From contig OX485805.1 in NCBI GenBank assembly GCA_950295325.1, forward strand, positions 54,398,758 through 54,462,757: DNA of 64,000 bases. The letters are read 5' to 3'. This stretch comes from Polytrichum commune (lineage: Eukaryota; Streptophyta; Polytrichopsida; Polytrichales; Polytrichaceae). Shown here in pieces: positions 49,441-60,621 of the stretch (positions are counted from its first letter, which is position 1; each line of letters begins with the position of its first letter). A model generated the notes under the pieces. That model was not told the origin of the DNA. It saw nothing but the letters and a program-made list of their open reading frames with translations, and searched no databases. A program made the translations under genes and the position numbers.

Positions 49441-50326
49441 ATGAGGCATGTGAGGCGTCTACTGACAGATACATTTTCATCTGAATTCGCGTATCGAATC
49501 CAGCTAATCCAGGTCCAGTAAACGCACAATCTTATGACTTTGCCCACTACATGACAACGTAGTTTCTATACTAAGTTACCACCAGTGTAGATTAATTGCT
49601 GGAATGGGCAATTGGCTTCTCAGGTTGACGTATAAATATTCATAGTCGATGGCGGTGTTGTGAGAAGCAAGTGTTTCATAACTTGTTTACATTTGGTCTT
49701 GGCTCGAGGGTTGAGGTCCGAGACTCCATTCTATACAAGGTGTCAAGATCGACATGACATGTGAAAATAGAAAAGTGACAGGAGCTTGTCAGGCCAGCAG
49801 TGGCTCAAGTGTGTGCTCACACAGCGATAAATTTGACCACTTGAAATGGTTTGGGATGGTGATCTAGTATTGGCATTCTATACGAAGTTCTCATTCCTTG
49901 GAATGGTGTAGGAGTTCTTTCTCTACAAGTTTGCACCCACTGCTTCTAGCCTTCTTGAGTTGATTACAATACTATCCTTTTCCAACCGATAGTCCAGCAG
50001 CTCATGTGGCTCTTTATTACATTGGAGGATCATACATAACCTGGACCAAAGTCTGGCAGTGGAAACTGCTCAAAGTTACATGTTAAGAAATTCTCAGATG
50101 AATATTCAATCACAATATAGATTGCATTGATAACATTTCCGTGGCCACATCCTGGTATGACTATGTATTATGAGCAATATGCCATCTTCTAGATTAAATC
50201 CTCCAGCCAGATTATTTTGCCTGCTGTTCTGGTACTTCATTTCAAATTCACAGCATAATAGTGGCCAGTAAGCGGCCGGGGCATTCAATAATCTGTGGTA
50301 GTTCAAATTTCAAGGGACGATTACAC

Positions 50327-52556
50327 ATGGAGTTGCATCCCGTAGTTGAACAGGTGACTAACCGGATCGTCAAGCTCAGCCAGCTATCGCGCTTGGCCTA
50401 CCTTGCTCACCTCGATGCAGCACACTCGCAGGGTGTGCAGCGGGGTGCACTCTTATGCACCAATCTCGCACATGCCTTTGCGGCATCCCCCCAGAAGTAA
50501 GTAAATCTAGACATGTTCATAAGGTTGAAAATAGTGAAATTTTATTTGTGCACTTCTATAGGTGGACCCTATGATAGAAATGACAGCAACGAATCTTACA
50601 GGTGAATTGCATTTCGTGTTGTAGCACGTGATAGTGGCATGCCCACTCTGTTATTTGTGGAAAATACACATCTAAAGGGAACATTCGACAATGTTGCTTC
50701 TCAAAATATGTATAATTAGAGTCTTCATGACATTCTTCTATTTTCTTCCTCCGAAAGCTGTGCTTTGCAATATATATGTTTCAACTGTGCAAAAAACTAT
50801 CAGATGCATCATTAATATATTGAACAAGTCTTTTGTCCATATTTACTTGAATCCTAGTGTCAAGCTCAAATTGCGCAAGCAGGAGAGGGCGTTGGTGGCA
50901 ATTATTTCGTCCTACAATGATATACTGTCGGCACACCAACCTTTTGAAAACTTCCCGAATGTGATCAAGCAGGCAATTCATGACGTTGGTGCGGTGGCCC
51001 AGTTTGCGGGCGGCGTGCCCGCCATGTGCGATGGCGTCACCCAGGGACAGCCAGGCATGGAGCTGTCTCTTTTCTCACGCGACACCATTGCGATGAGCAC
51101 GGCGATCGCACTCTCGCACAATGTGTTCGACGCGGGTCTGTACCTGGGCGTTTGCGACAAGATCGTTCCTGGACTCTTGATCGGTGCACTGCACTTTGGC
51201 CACCTCCCAGCCGTGTTTGTGCCCGCGGGTCCGATGCCGAGTGGTTTGTCAAACAAGAAAAAGGCACATGTGCGGCAACTTTATGCCCAGGGCAAGGCGA
51301 CGTGGGAGGAGCTGCTCGAATGTGAAGCACGATCATACCATGCCGCCGGCACTTGCACTTTCTATGGAACAGCCAACAGCAATCAAATGTTGATGGAGAT
51401 TATGGGCTTGCACTTGCCAGGTGCTGCCTTCATCACTCTGGGAACGCCGCTCCGTGACGCACTCACTGTGGCCGCCGCTCAACGCGCGGTTGCGATTTCT
51501 TCGCACGGTGAGGGAGGTGGGAGCTGTAACTCCATGCCAATCGGACGTTTGGTGGATGAGAAAAGCATTGTGAACGCCATTGTTGGCCTGCTTGCCACCG
51601 GCGGTTCCACAAATCACACACTGCACCTTGTGGCAATTGCTCGTGCAGCTGGGATCGTGATTGATTGGGATGACTTCAACGAGCTCTCCAGCGTGGTGCC
51701 GTTGCTGGCCCGCATCTACCCAAATGGTGACGCTGACGTGAACCACTTTCATGCCGCAGGTGGCCCGGGATTTGTAATCCGTGAGCTACTCGACGCAGGC
51801 CTAGCCCACGAGGACGTGAACACCATCCTTGGTTGCGGTCTACGTGCCCACTGCCGGAAGCCTACTCTCGACATGCACGGCAAGGTCGTTTGGCATGAGG
51901 TGCCAAGGCACAGCGGCGACGAAAATGTGGTCCGCCCTGCATCTAAACCGTTTAGCAAGGATGGTGGCCTAATTGTCGTGTCCGGTAACCTCGGCCGTGC
52001 GATCATGAAGGTTTCCGCGATCTGCAAGGAACAACAATATGTGGTCGAGGCGCCTGCACTGACATTTGACTCACAAGAGGCCTTTGTGCACGCCTACAAG
52101 GCCGGCCAGCTCAACCGCGATTTCGTTGCCATCCTCCGCCTCCAGGGCCCTCGCGCAAACGGTATGCCAGAACTGCATGCGCTCACACCTGCGTTGTCGA
52201 ACCTGCAGGACGCCGGCCATCGCGTGGCATTGGTGACCGATGGCCGTATGTCCGGCGCCTCAGGGAAGGTGCCCACCGCCATCCATGTCTCGCCGGAGAC
52301 CCTGGCAGGCGGCCCTCTAGGCCTCGTGCGGGATGGCGACATCATCCGCTTGGATGCGCACACCTGCACGCTGGAGGCTTTGGTGCCGCATGCGCTTTGG
52401 GCCCAACGTTCGCGGACAGCGACGGCGGACTTGGCAACCAGTCCCATTGGCATGGGGCGCGAGCTATTCTCCATGTTCCGCCACTGCATCAGTGACGCCG
52501 AAACGGGTGCGGTCACCTTCCCACTCCCATCCGCAACCCCGCATAAGGGCCACTAG
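50327..52556 (+). CDS. edd: 6-phosphogluconate dehydratase (bacterial-type, one intron)
   Basis: The enzyme dehydrates 6-phosphogluconate to KDPG in the Entner-Doudoroff pathway (EC 4.2.1.12). Exons 50327-50496 and 50858-52556 join in frame to 622 residues, against 603 in E. coli. The N-terminus '[14 protein letters not shown]' and the exon 1 end '[11 protein letters not shown]' fit the family. Exon 2 has '[12 protein letters not shown]', '[20 protein letters not shown]', 'CDKIVPG' (Cys about 156) and '[14 protein letters not shown]' (Cys about 223). The two cysteines match the [4Fe-4S] ligands Cys154 and Cys221 of the E. coli enzyme. The C-terminus has '[19 protein letters not shown]' and 'GMGRELFS'. 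A short Gly/Ser insertion precedes '[10 protein letters not shown]'. An in-frame ATG at 50261 would add 22 residues, and an upstream targeting exon is possible. GC-rich coding in AT-rich flanks plus an intron suggests a bacterial gene settled in a plant genome. An AATAAA lies at 52887. IlvD is excluded by these Edd-specific phrases. Confidence 0.93.
50497..50857 (+). other. Spliceosomal intron of edd
   Basis: The donor GTAAGT at 50497 follows the second base of a codon, and the acceptor 'AATCCTAG' ends at 50857. Splicing creates an Asn codon and joins 'SPQ' to 'VKLKLRKQ', the position where bacterial Edd proteins run on without a break. The 361-bp intron is AT-rich, unlike both exons. The exon 2 frame happens to remain open backwards into it, which makes the unspliced frame look like a 621-residue protein with an unrelated hydrophobic N-terminus. 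Confidence 0.88.
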
Positions 52557-53919
52557 GATTGCACTTTCCATGTCCAATGTGACTCCAAGTGGGAAACTAG
52601 ATTGACGTTCTTATTGTCGTCGGAAAATTTAGATATACTTCAAGGGTCTAATTAGAAGAAAAAAATTAGCCCACCATGTACATAATTAAATGCTCGTGTG
52701 CATGAAAAAGGGTCCTTCAATTATGGGAAACGTATATGTATGCAAGAAAATGTCTTATATAGAACACATGAATATATGGTAATTGGAAACATATCGGTGG
52801 CTATTGTGAATGATTGGTCAGTGCTTGAATCCTCCTTACACCTCACATTGTCGTTATGTAATCAAAGGTTGTGATTACACAGCCTCAATAAACACAACCT
52901 TTAATTACACAACGACCAACACTACAAAATTTACGTTCACCTAATTTTTTTGTTCAAATTCATCTTAAAATGGCAGTTGCAACATTTGTAATGCGACATT
53001 TGAGATCCTTATATGTCAAATCATTAAGGTGTGTTCAAAGGGACTCCCCAAGATTGAAGTAGCATAAGCCATATCCACTTGGGTAATTGAATATTTTGAG
53101 TGGTACCCTTGGCAAACTAAGTGTACAATGTTGCGAACCCTAAATGTACTCACTCTCCAAATACTCTCAACACTTACAAATCCTTTCACTTCCAACACAC
53201 TCAAATCATGTCATGAAAGCGGGAAAGACTTGGGTTTTTTTTTTCAATAATTATAATGTATTTCTATAAAACTTGTGTGCGAACTAAATGCAATGATTCC
53301 ACTCTCCAAGATCCTCTAAACCCAATGTTTCAGCTTCACATTCCTTACACTAGCTTCGGGGATTTGAAAGAAACACTATATTCGTTAAATTGAAACTTTC
53401 TCTTGTCTCAAATTAATATATAGACCACAACAACATGAAGTCGCCCAAAACTATATTGTCAACAATCTCAAATATGTTATCAGTCTTAGTATCCCAAAAT
53501 CAATTGTTGGCCGACATAAGCACATTGGGTAGAGCACTTGATACCAACTTCATCAACAAAAACACATTGGGTAGAGCACTTGAAACCAACTTCGCCAAAA
53601 AAATCATATAGAATGATTTATATTATTAGAATGGCCAATACAATATATACACTACAACCTACATAGTATCATGTAATAAATGCAAATTTATTCAACCCTA
53701 CAATTTAGGCCCCCACATAATAATAAAATGAAGTTCACATTTGTTGGCAAATATTCTATATGGATATTCATCCAACCCCGAATAATATAGCGTTTCTAAG
53801 TTCAACCCAAACTCTACACCAATTTTGAAGAGCACACATATGACTACTACTAGTTACATATCAAATTAAAATCATGATAACACAATCCTACCAACGTCTC
53901 ATTCAATGTGGTTTGTTTC
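52557..53919. other. AT-rich tract downstream of edd
   Basis: No gene is seen. A likely polyadenylation word AATAAA is at 52887-52892. A segment near 53365-53415 ('aacactatattcgtta', then 'gtctcaaa') is shared with 57068-57112. Both lie beyond the 3' side of DUF7869 sequences, so they may be the distal part of that element family. Confidence 0.5.
53521..53604 (+). repeat. Short tandem duplication, unit 42 bp
   Basis: 'cacattgggtagagcacttg' is repeated at 53521 and 53563, each time followed by 'a(t/a)accaacttc(a/g)'. It occurs twice only. Confidence 0.9.
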
Positions 53920-54525
53920 TTGTACGATCCGAGCAAGGTTGCCTTTTGCAAAAATTATGTACTTTTGAAGGATGGACACTGATTCACTATGATTTTTCCG
54001 TGGTTTCCATACTATGAATATGAAATTTATATCTATCCAAGATGGACCATGCTCAGAATCCACCTTCCATCAAAAGTTAGGGTTTGTATCCCAGTCCGTG
54101 TAATGCCGAATCACATCTTCATTCCGTGCCATCAGTCGGTAATATTCCACCTGAATCTATTAAAAAAGAAAGCTGGAAGTTGCAAAATTTGGTTTGGACA
54201 AGGCTCTTGCCATCCACACTGACTTTACATATGTTTTATCTCTAGGATGCATAATGAGAATATAACGTTCATGACAATCCATTGCAATGCGGAAAGATAG
54301 TGGGGGACGGTCACTAGCAGGCCCGATGTAATGGTCGTCCACATCAAACTCCTCAGGAACCTCTCTATTTCCCAAAAGACTAGCCTCCGAAGCTTGTACA
54401 TCCACATGTGTTTGTGGCCAAAATCCATGTCTCAAAGTAAGGGGGGTATCTTGGTGTAGGTCTGCCAAGGCGGCACAAACCCATTTATGTAATATATGCC
54501 TCAAATGTATATCGATTTTCACATG
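53920..54525 (-). pseudogene. C-terminal fragment of a DUF7869-type protein
   Basis: The minus-strand translation from 54522 aligns with the C-terminal domain of the 57475-60621 gene: 'HGFWPQTHVDV', 'EEFDVDDHYIGPASDRPPLSFRIAMDCHERYILI', 'VWMARALSKPNF', then after frame changes 'EYYRPMARNEDVIRHY..WDTNPNF' and 'AWKPRK/VWKPRK'-type phrases to about 53920. The catalytic-like central region is absent. Identity with the larger copy looks near half, so the two are not a recent duplication. Confidence 0.75.
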
Positions 54526-54588
54526 CTCCCTCTCCCCCCTTCCCTTAGATTTTGTTTGTTTTTATTTTGGCATTAGCGTTTGGAGCCC

Positions 54589-54732
54589 TCGCTTGAGGTC
54601 ATCAGTGAATCAAACTTGGGAAGCTTCTTCTATGAGACCGTTTACGATGCCGTGTCCACCATCAACTACTCCAAGGAGCCTCTTGATGCCGGCATTGTCG
54701 ATAACCCCCCACCCAAGCAAATATTCGGATAA
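54589..54732 (+). other. Orphan coding exon-like segment, unassigned
   Basis: A pyrimidine-rich stretch ending TTTGGCATTAG (about 54578-54588) looks like a 3' splice site. It is followed by an open frame to a TAA at 54730-54732, reading 'EPSLEVISESNLGSFFYETV', then 'YDAVSTINYSKEPLDAGIVD', then 'NPPPKQIFG'. Codons are third-position GC-rich, unlike the flanks. I do not recognise the family. It may be the last exon of a decayed or captured gene. No preceding exon is visible because the upstream 600 bp is DUF7869 sequence on the other strand. Confidence 0.35.
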
Positions 54733-57474
54733 TCTTCGTCTCCATCACCACTCAAGGGCATAAATCGCAATTGCGTCCGGGCGTCCCCCACTCGGCCTGG
54801 CGGCAATATTACACCTCAACAGCGGCTGCGGATGGACGCTCAGCCTACAAAGAGTGGACCTGTCGTGCACCTCTCCACGAGGAGTGCCCGAAACATCATG
54901 GACATAAGGGGGACCCCGGAATGATACCCGGGACTTGTGACGCCGTTGGTGAGAGGGCCCAAGTGATCCTAGTGTGGGTGAGGGCCCCGGGTGTTGGGAA
55001 CGCCTCCCACCCATGGAGACTAGGAGGCATGAGGGTAAGGCCATCAGCTATGCGTAGCTTATGATGTGTAGATTCTAGAATGCTCAAGAAAACCTTAATC
55101 GGAGGTGTGAGCTAGGAGTTATGGAAATCTTAGTGGGCGGTGTCATGGGACAGCGCCCTCGTACAACAATGGCCTGGGAGTGGCTCCCGGGACTGCCAAG
55201 GTTTGAACATGCATAACTTCCTCAATATTTTCCCCAATGGGGCAAGTGAGGAGTCCATGGGCATCTACGTGAATTATAGATGAAAATGGAATGGTTGTTT
55301 GTTAGCATCAGATATCACATAAGGAAGTTATGATGGTCTAAAGCTGCTGGGGGCTTCTAGGCCCAGCGACTAATGGAAAATGTCTACTTATTCCCAAGTC
55401 TTAGTAGAGAGAGAAAAAGTTTCTTGACGTTGGGGTAGGGGCCTTGCCAAAAATCCTAGAAGCTTATATGGGTGAGGTGGTGGGGCCTCACCCACCCTAG
55501 GCCAAACAACATGGCTCCCATGGGCTTTGATCCAATGTGAGGGCATAGTTGCCTAGTATGATTCGGGTTGTTATAGTGTTGTTCCGGCAATGCGATGATC
55601 AACATAAGATTGGACTTCCATGAATGGAAGTCCACATCTAAGAATTGGTTACCGATTAAGGGGTGAGTCCCCAAAAGCAAAGTAGGAGGGTTGATTCCCT
55701 CTTATGAACTATAAGGTCCGGGATAGGAGAACTAACAATTAGCATGGCGGTATGCGAAGGGTTAGCGCTCGTAACCTTTGCTAGAAATAAAACTGGTTAA
55801 GATTGTTTAGGGGGCTAGCAAAGGTTGCGACATGACCCCTTCCTATTATTTTGCGGGATGCTTTGCCTTTATTCACCAACTCGGACGCAAATGCCCCCCG
55901 TGCCAAAGTGACGCCCCGCACAAAGCTTAATCATACATTATAATCATTCTGCACTAAAAAGGAGCGTGTAACATGTTTGGGTTTTTCTCCTCAAACTAAC
56001 ACATGTTTCTTGGTCTGATGCGTTGCAAGTTGCATCCAACCCTAAACCTCTGCGGTCCAATGCGTCGATTGAGTTGGAGTGTTTATACGCCATGTCTAGA
56101 AATGCAAGACAGTCCACTTCATCGTGTTCGAATTCTTCGTCATATAATTCAGGCGGTCGATAGACACCAAAATGTGTTATGGAGGGCCCATGTCCCAACC
56201 TTGGCTATAGTCGCAGTGCGGAGATTTTCAGGAATGTTGAAGGAATGCAAGGAAAAGAATCGACGACAAAAGAGAAAGATGCAGTCTCCAAGGCTAGATA
56301 GGCCATCGTAGGCGTAGGGGTTTGGGCCATAAGCAAGATGATATTGGGTTGCACTATCCAATGGATGTGTGGTGTTAGCATGCTATTCAATTTACATGCC
56401 ATACGTTGCATATTTTATTTCCAATAATATGAGTGTTATATGATTTCCCCTTCAATATGATGTAATGTTTGGATTGTCCTACCTAAACCATCTCGATATG
56501 AGTTCTTAATTGGGTTCTTGATATGAACACCCGCTTCAAAAAAATTGCATCTTACAACAATCTCCAATGTTTATGTCATTTTATCCATGTTCTTCTGTTT
56601 GTAAATGTCTCAAAATACCCAAAAGTCCCAAATTAATGAGTATAGTGTTAAGACCAAGGAAAGACCCCAAGGACTCCAATATATGCAAGAATTCTATAAA
56701 ATATACACAAGAACAATGGTCGTCTTAGCAATTGATTACACATATTCTTATGTTTGTCCCCAGAGAGATGCCTCTCAATTGGATACCAAGGTATTTCCAA
56801 TCCTAATTAGAGAGCCATGCATCTGTAAATGTATTGATCAATTGTGTGTACCTCTAACCTAAATCCTATCGCGATTCTTTACCGCATGCCAAATCAATTT
56901 GTTGTTGCATCTTCAAGGAAGCTTCAAGGATCAGAGAGTCTTAGAGTACATTGTCCTAGAGGAGATTTTTGGCACGATTGGTTGTTAGAACGAAAGTAGA
57001 TTCATTCATCCAATATATTCACATATAATTAACTACTTAGAAAGCACAAAATTATTTAGATTAAAAGGAACACTATATTCGTTAATCGGAGACTTTTGAA
57101 AGTCTCAAAATAAAATATGCCCATGGTTTGGGATGCCAATATTGTGGGCATACGGAATATTGGGAACATCAAGAACATGACGATTTAAAATTTTACACGT
57201 AAAGCATATTCTTATTACTAAAAATAGAGAACTTCAATTAAAATGAAAACGTGAGCTCTTTGTGGAAAATAACAATCAACTCTAAAAAAACAATTGGTTT
57301 ATGTCATTATAGAGTTTGGGGTGCGCATCCCATAAGTAAGGCTCTTATGAATTTGGATGGCACATCCCAAACGTATACAACAATGGAGTGTGACAAGTCC
57401 ACTAAGTCTAATAAAAACCAAGTCTACTAAGCGCCCATGTTTTTCGCCATTAACTCCCACCTAATATGTTATGT
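54733..57474. other. Intergenic tract, partly GC-richer
   Basis: 54733-55900 is more GC-rich than most of the window and has short opposing frames without domains. At 55771-55828 GTAACCTTTGCTAG pairs with CTAGCAAAGGTTGC across a loop of about 30 nt. 55944-56361 has short frames on both strands (for example a minus-strand acidic frame 'YDEEFEHDEVDCLAFLDMAY') that I cannot assign. 57068-57112 is shared with 53365-53415. Confidence 0.45.
55771..55828. repeat. Inverted repeat, 14-bp arms
   Basis: GTAACCTTTGCTAG (55771-55784) and CTAGCAAAGGTTGC (55815-55828) are complementary except at one end position. No coding context is seen. Confidence 0.7.
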
Positions 57475-60400
57475 TTACACATCTCCATCTTCCGCTTCAT
57501 ATCCATTCTCAGCGTCATTCACCGCAGCTGCAATACGTGCCAAGTTGTCTTTGGCAAAATCTATATGTTTTTGGGGGATGGTCATTGTTTCTGTTTTGGA
57601 ACCTTTGCGCGGCTTCCAAGCACAAAGTATAGTATCCGTGTTTATCCAAACCGGTGTGTACGCTGAGTCCACTGTCCACTTAAAATTCTTTTTGGTGTCC
57701 CAACCTAAATAAGTGCGTAGCACGTTTTGGTCTTTAGTGCTTGGACGACAATATTCCACCTCAATTTGACGAAAGTTGGGGCTAGTTCGAACAAAATTGG
57801 GTGAAGACAATGCTTTCACCAACCAAATTGGCTTGGGATGCTCCTCATCCCCTGCTCGTACGAGGACCAAATAACCTTCATGGCAATCAACACCTACACG
57901 AAACGATGGTGCCGGTCGATCTCGGGCAGGGCCAACGTAATGCTCGTCCATTGCGAACTCTTCACGAACGTCTCCATTGCTAAAAAACATGGTGTCGGAC
58001 TCGACAACCGTTAAACGGCTTTGTGGCCAAAATCCTTGTGTTAAAGTTGTACGGGTGTCGCCACTAAGTGTCATTAGGGCCGAGCGAATGCGATCCCAAT
58101 ACGCAATCAAAGGTTCATGAGTATCTCTAACACGTCTAGTGATGTCCTCCTCACACAACTCTTTCCAATATTCAATGAATCCGGATATGCCTTTGATGAT
58201 TTCCGGCCCATTCCTCATGGGGTCGGGTTTGCAAGGCTTTGGATCCCCATCCGGGAGCAAACATTTCCCATCATTGTCTTGACGCCATACGAGTATACCA
58301 TCATCCGGGCCCCAATTAGGAGATGTGCACAAAAGCTTAAATTGTATGGCCGGGAGACCATCATCCCTTATATAGAATCGGAATTGTTGTGCTTTGGTAT
58401 GTCCCACCAAACGGTCCCCTCCCTTCAACATGTATGGCTTGATGAAGACCTTGAAATCTGGTACTTCCTCAATCATGTGCGGAATTACCGGCATATGGTC
58501 CAAATCCATATACGATTTCATAAGAAGTGGTATGGTTGGAAAATCTTCTTCATGCAACTTCATGCTCCACCGTCCGAAAGACGCATCAATGTCATCGTGT
58601 GTGTGTCCCACCATCAAGAAAGACACAAACACCTCCTTGAAGATTCCTTTCGCCACAAGCAAGGACCAAAAACAAAATACATATCGACATTTGTTGTCCT
58701 TCGCACAATTATCAAGTTGAACGTGGAGAGTTGGAGGCAAAGGTTTCGCACAAAGAGGTTCTCCGGGTGGCTCCGGCAATGACGACATACAAACCTCCTT
58801 CCCCTCAAGCAGTGCTTCGTAAAGGGGTGTCGTTCCACAACCATCAAACAATGCACGTGATGAATGTACCGGTGGCTTCTCCAGATCGCGCAAGAGTTTT
58901 GCAAATGATCCCACCGTGTGGTTAGCATCGCCAGGGTAAAAATCCAGACCATAATGGGCATACTTTACGTCTCCATGTCCGTGGGCAATCATCCCTGGGA
59001 AAGAAACAAACGATGCATGAATGAAAACAACAACAACCCTAAACGGATGTATGAAGTTGAAACCTAACGTAAACACACCTAGTAAAATTGGATAATTTGA
59101 ACACATATTTGTGATTTCATACAAACCTGTGACAGCTACTGGCAACTTGAAGAGTCCATCCGTGGCCTTTATTTTCCATGCATAACAAGGGCATGCGGTC
59201 TTTGCATGGTCCATTTTATCATGGATGATTGTTAGAACCTCTGTAGGCCTCATTATGGATAGAGCACGGTTCTTATAGTAATCTTGACGGTGAGCCTCTT
59301 GGTTGTTGACATGTTCAATATATTTTCTTTGGTGTCTGGAGTGTGATTCGGTGCCTATGGGGTGGGCGTCCCGAAGACCTTTGTATTTTTCACACGTCGT
59401 ACACCTAGCGAACTTGTCCCCAGGTCTCTTCAAAATGTATTCAGCAAACTGTTGGTTTTTAATCACACTCAACTTGGACAAAGAAATGGGCCCACATCCC
59501 GCTATGCGACCCACTTCGTTAATGTCCGTTAAAATGTTCTTCCATTTTGTTCCCATGGGCAAAACCATTTGTACAATTTTCTCCCCTGACGACAATGTTC
59601 TCGTTTTGTGGGGCATTGCATCGGCCAATGGGACAATGATGGTGGAGAGTGTCGCAGAGGCTTGGAGTGTAGCCTCCCTGGGTTTCTTTGTACCCAAATT
59701 TCCATGAAATCGAGAGCGCCGACCCAACGATGAATACTTTTGAAACCTATAAAAGTCAGACTTTGAAACGGCGTGGATGGTATACCACGCGGTACAACAC
59801 ACTTCCACATTCTCAAGTGTGACCACCTTATGCCCATGGGTGTCAATGTGCACATTTATGTGGACCTCGAGTTTCTTTGCCGATCTCATCCGGAAATCCG
59901 CAAGCCACATCTCTTAACGTAGGGACTTAATTTTCTCCCGCGAGAAAAATTGGCAACATTTCCGATCGCAACAGTCCTTGGCGGACACAAGACGGATAGA
60001 TTCGTCTCCCAATATGCGATCCCGTCTACGTTCTTTATCTCCTCGAGGCACACGGTTAGAATCATATTTGCGCAGGCCTTTGCGAGGACGTATGTTGGCC
60101 AACAAAGCTAATTGCGTTTGCTTATGGCGCCGCTCATGGTCCAACAAGCTCACTCCGTCATAGAGAACCCGACAAAGAGGCCATCGACGCAAGGAGAATC
60201 TCCATGTCACCGGGACCTCAAGCGGAAGCAATGAATTCAAGATGCACACACCAACATCGCTAGGACCAAGGGGGTTGGCATCCACACAATCACGGGGATC
60301 GGAGTTTCTACATATGCCATCTGCCACAGGGACACCAAGGTCGTTGTGTAGGACGACATCAAGGCCAACCCATTGCTCCCTCCCGAAACCGGCACACAAA

Positions 60401-60621
60401 GGAATGTCATCGTGGTCATCCCTGGAATGTAGAGATTGTTCGTGCACTTCCAAAGATTCATGGGAGGATGCATCCACAAACACCCCCATCACGTTAGGCA
60501 TACCATTACTACCCGCCGACGGGGAAGAAAGTTCACAGTTACCATCGGAGGACGAAGCAATTGTGGGAAACTCCAATGAACTATATGCCGCGGGCAGCGC
60601 CATAAAACCTAAGCAAACCAA
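57475..60621 (-). pseudogene. DUF7869-type transposase-like gene, near intact
   Basis: One minus-strand frame runs from an ATG at 60621 (a second ATG is at 60603) to a TAG-class end at 57475, broken only by a TAA at 59914-59916. Upstream are 235 codons ending in a cysteine cluster ('CCDRKCCQFF'), downstream 811 codons. In the downstream part are 'CTTCEKYKGLRDAH' (about residue 170), 'IIHDKMDHAKTACPC' (about 228), 'GHGDVKYAHYGLDFYP' (about 310), 'LHVQLDNCAKDNK' (about 395) and 'GHTHDDIDASFGR' (about 435), then a long C-terminal domain. These are the hallmark phrases of DUF7869 proteins, which occur in multicopy in plants, algae and animals. The spaced aspartates suggest an RNase H-fold transposase or integrase, which is inference. 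Residues 263-306 look like a retained intron (58995-59126). A diverged C-terminal copy is at 53920, and a palindrome array lies upstream. Confidence 0.8.
58995..59126 (-). other. In-frame intron within the DUF7869 gene
   Basis: On the minus strand a donor CACAG|GTTTGT and an acceptor TTTCCCAG|GGATG bound 132 bp. Its removal joins 'KLPVAVTG' to 'MIAHGHGDVKY', the contiguous order I expect from relatives. The length is a multiple of three and contains no stop, so the unspliced frame stays open but gains 44 hydrophobic residues that fit no domain. The intron breaks a Gly codon after its first base. Confidence 0.8.

Larger units (their letters stand above)
48182..50260. other. Intergenic tract upstream of edd
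   Basis: It holds a MITE-like repeat (48703-48870), a dispersed segment (49330-49440) and otherwise no recognisable gene. Promoter elements for the downstream gene cannot be named with confidence. A 5' non-coding exon could lie here. Confidence 0.5.

Noticed and set aside
50327-52556. edd as bacterial contamination in the assembly
   Set aside because: The coding region is split by an in-phase AT-rich intron with GTAAGT/AG borders and merges with plant-type repeats on both sides.
50327-52556. Dihydroxy-acid dehydratase (IlvD) as an alternative identity
   Set aside because: The phrases [28 protein letters not shown] and the N-terminal [11 protein letters not shown] are those of Edd, not of IlvD, although both belong to one superfamily.
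50781-52605. Several other long open frames on both strands overlapping the edd exon
   Set aside because: They are composition shadows of the GC-rich edd reading. Only the edd frame shows protein-family conservation throughout.
58117-58782. 221-codon plus-strand open frame
   Set aside because: It is antisense to the conserved DUF7869 coding region and has no family features of its own.
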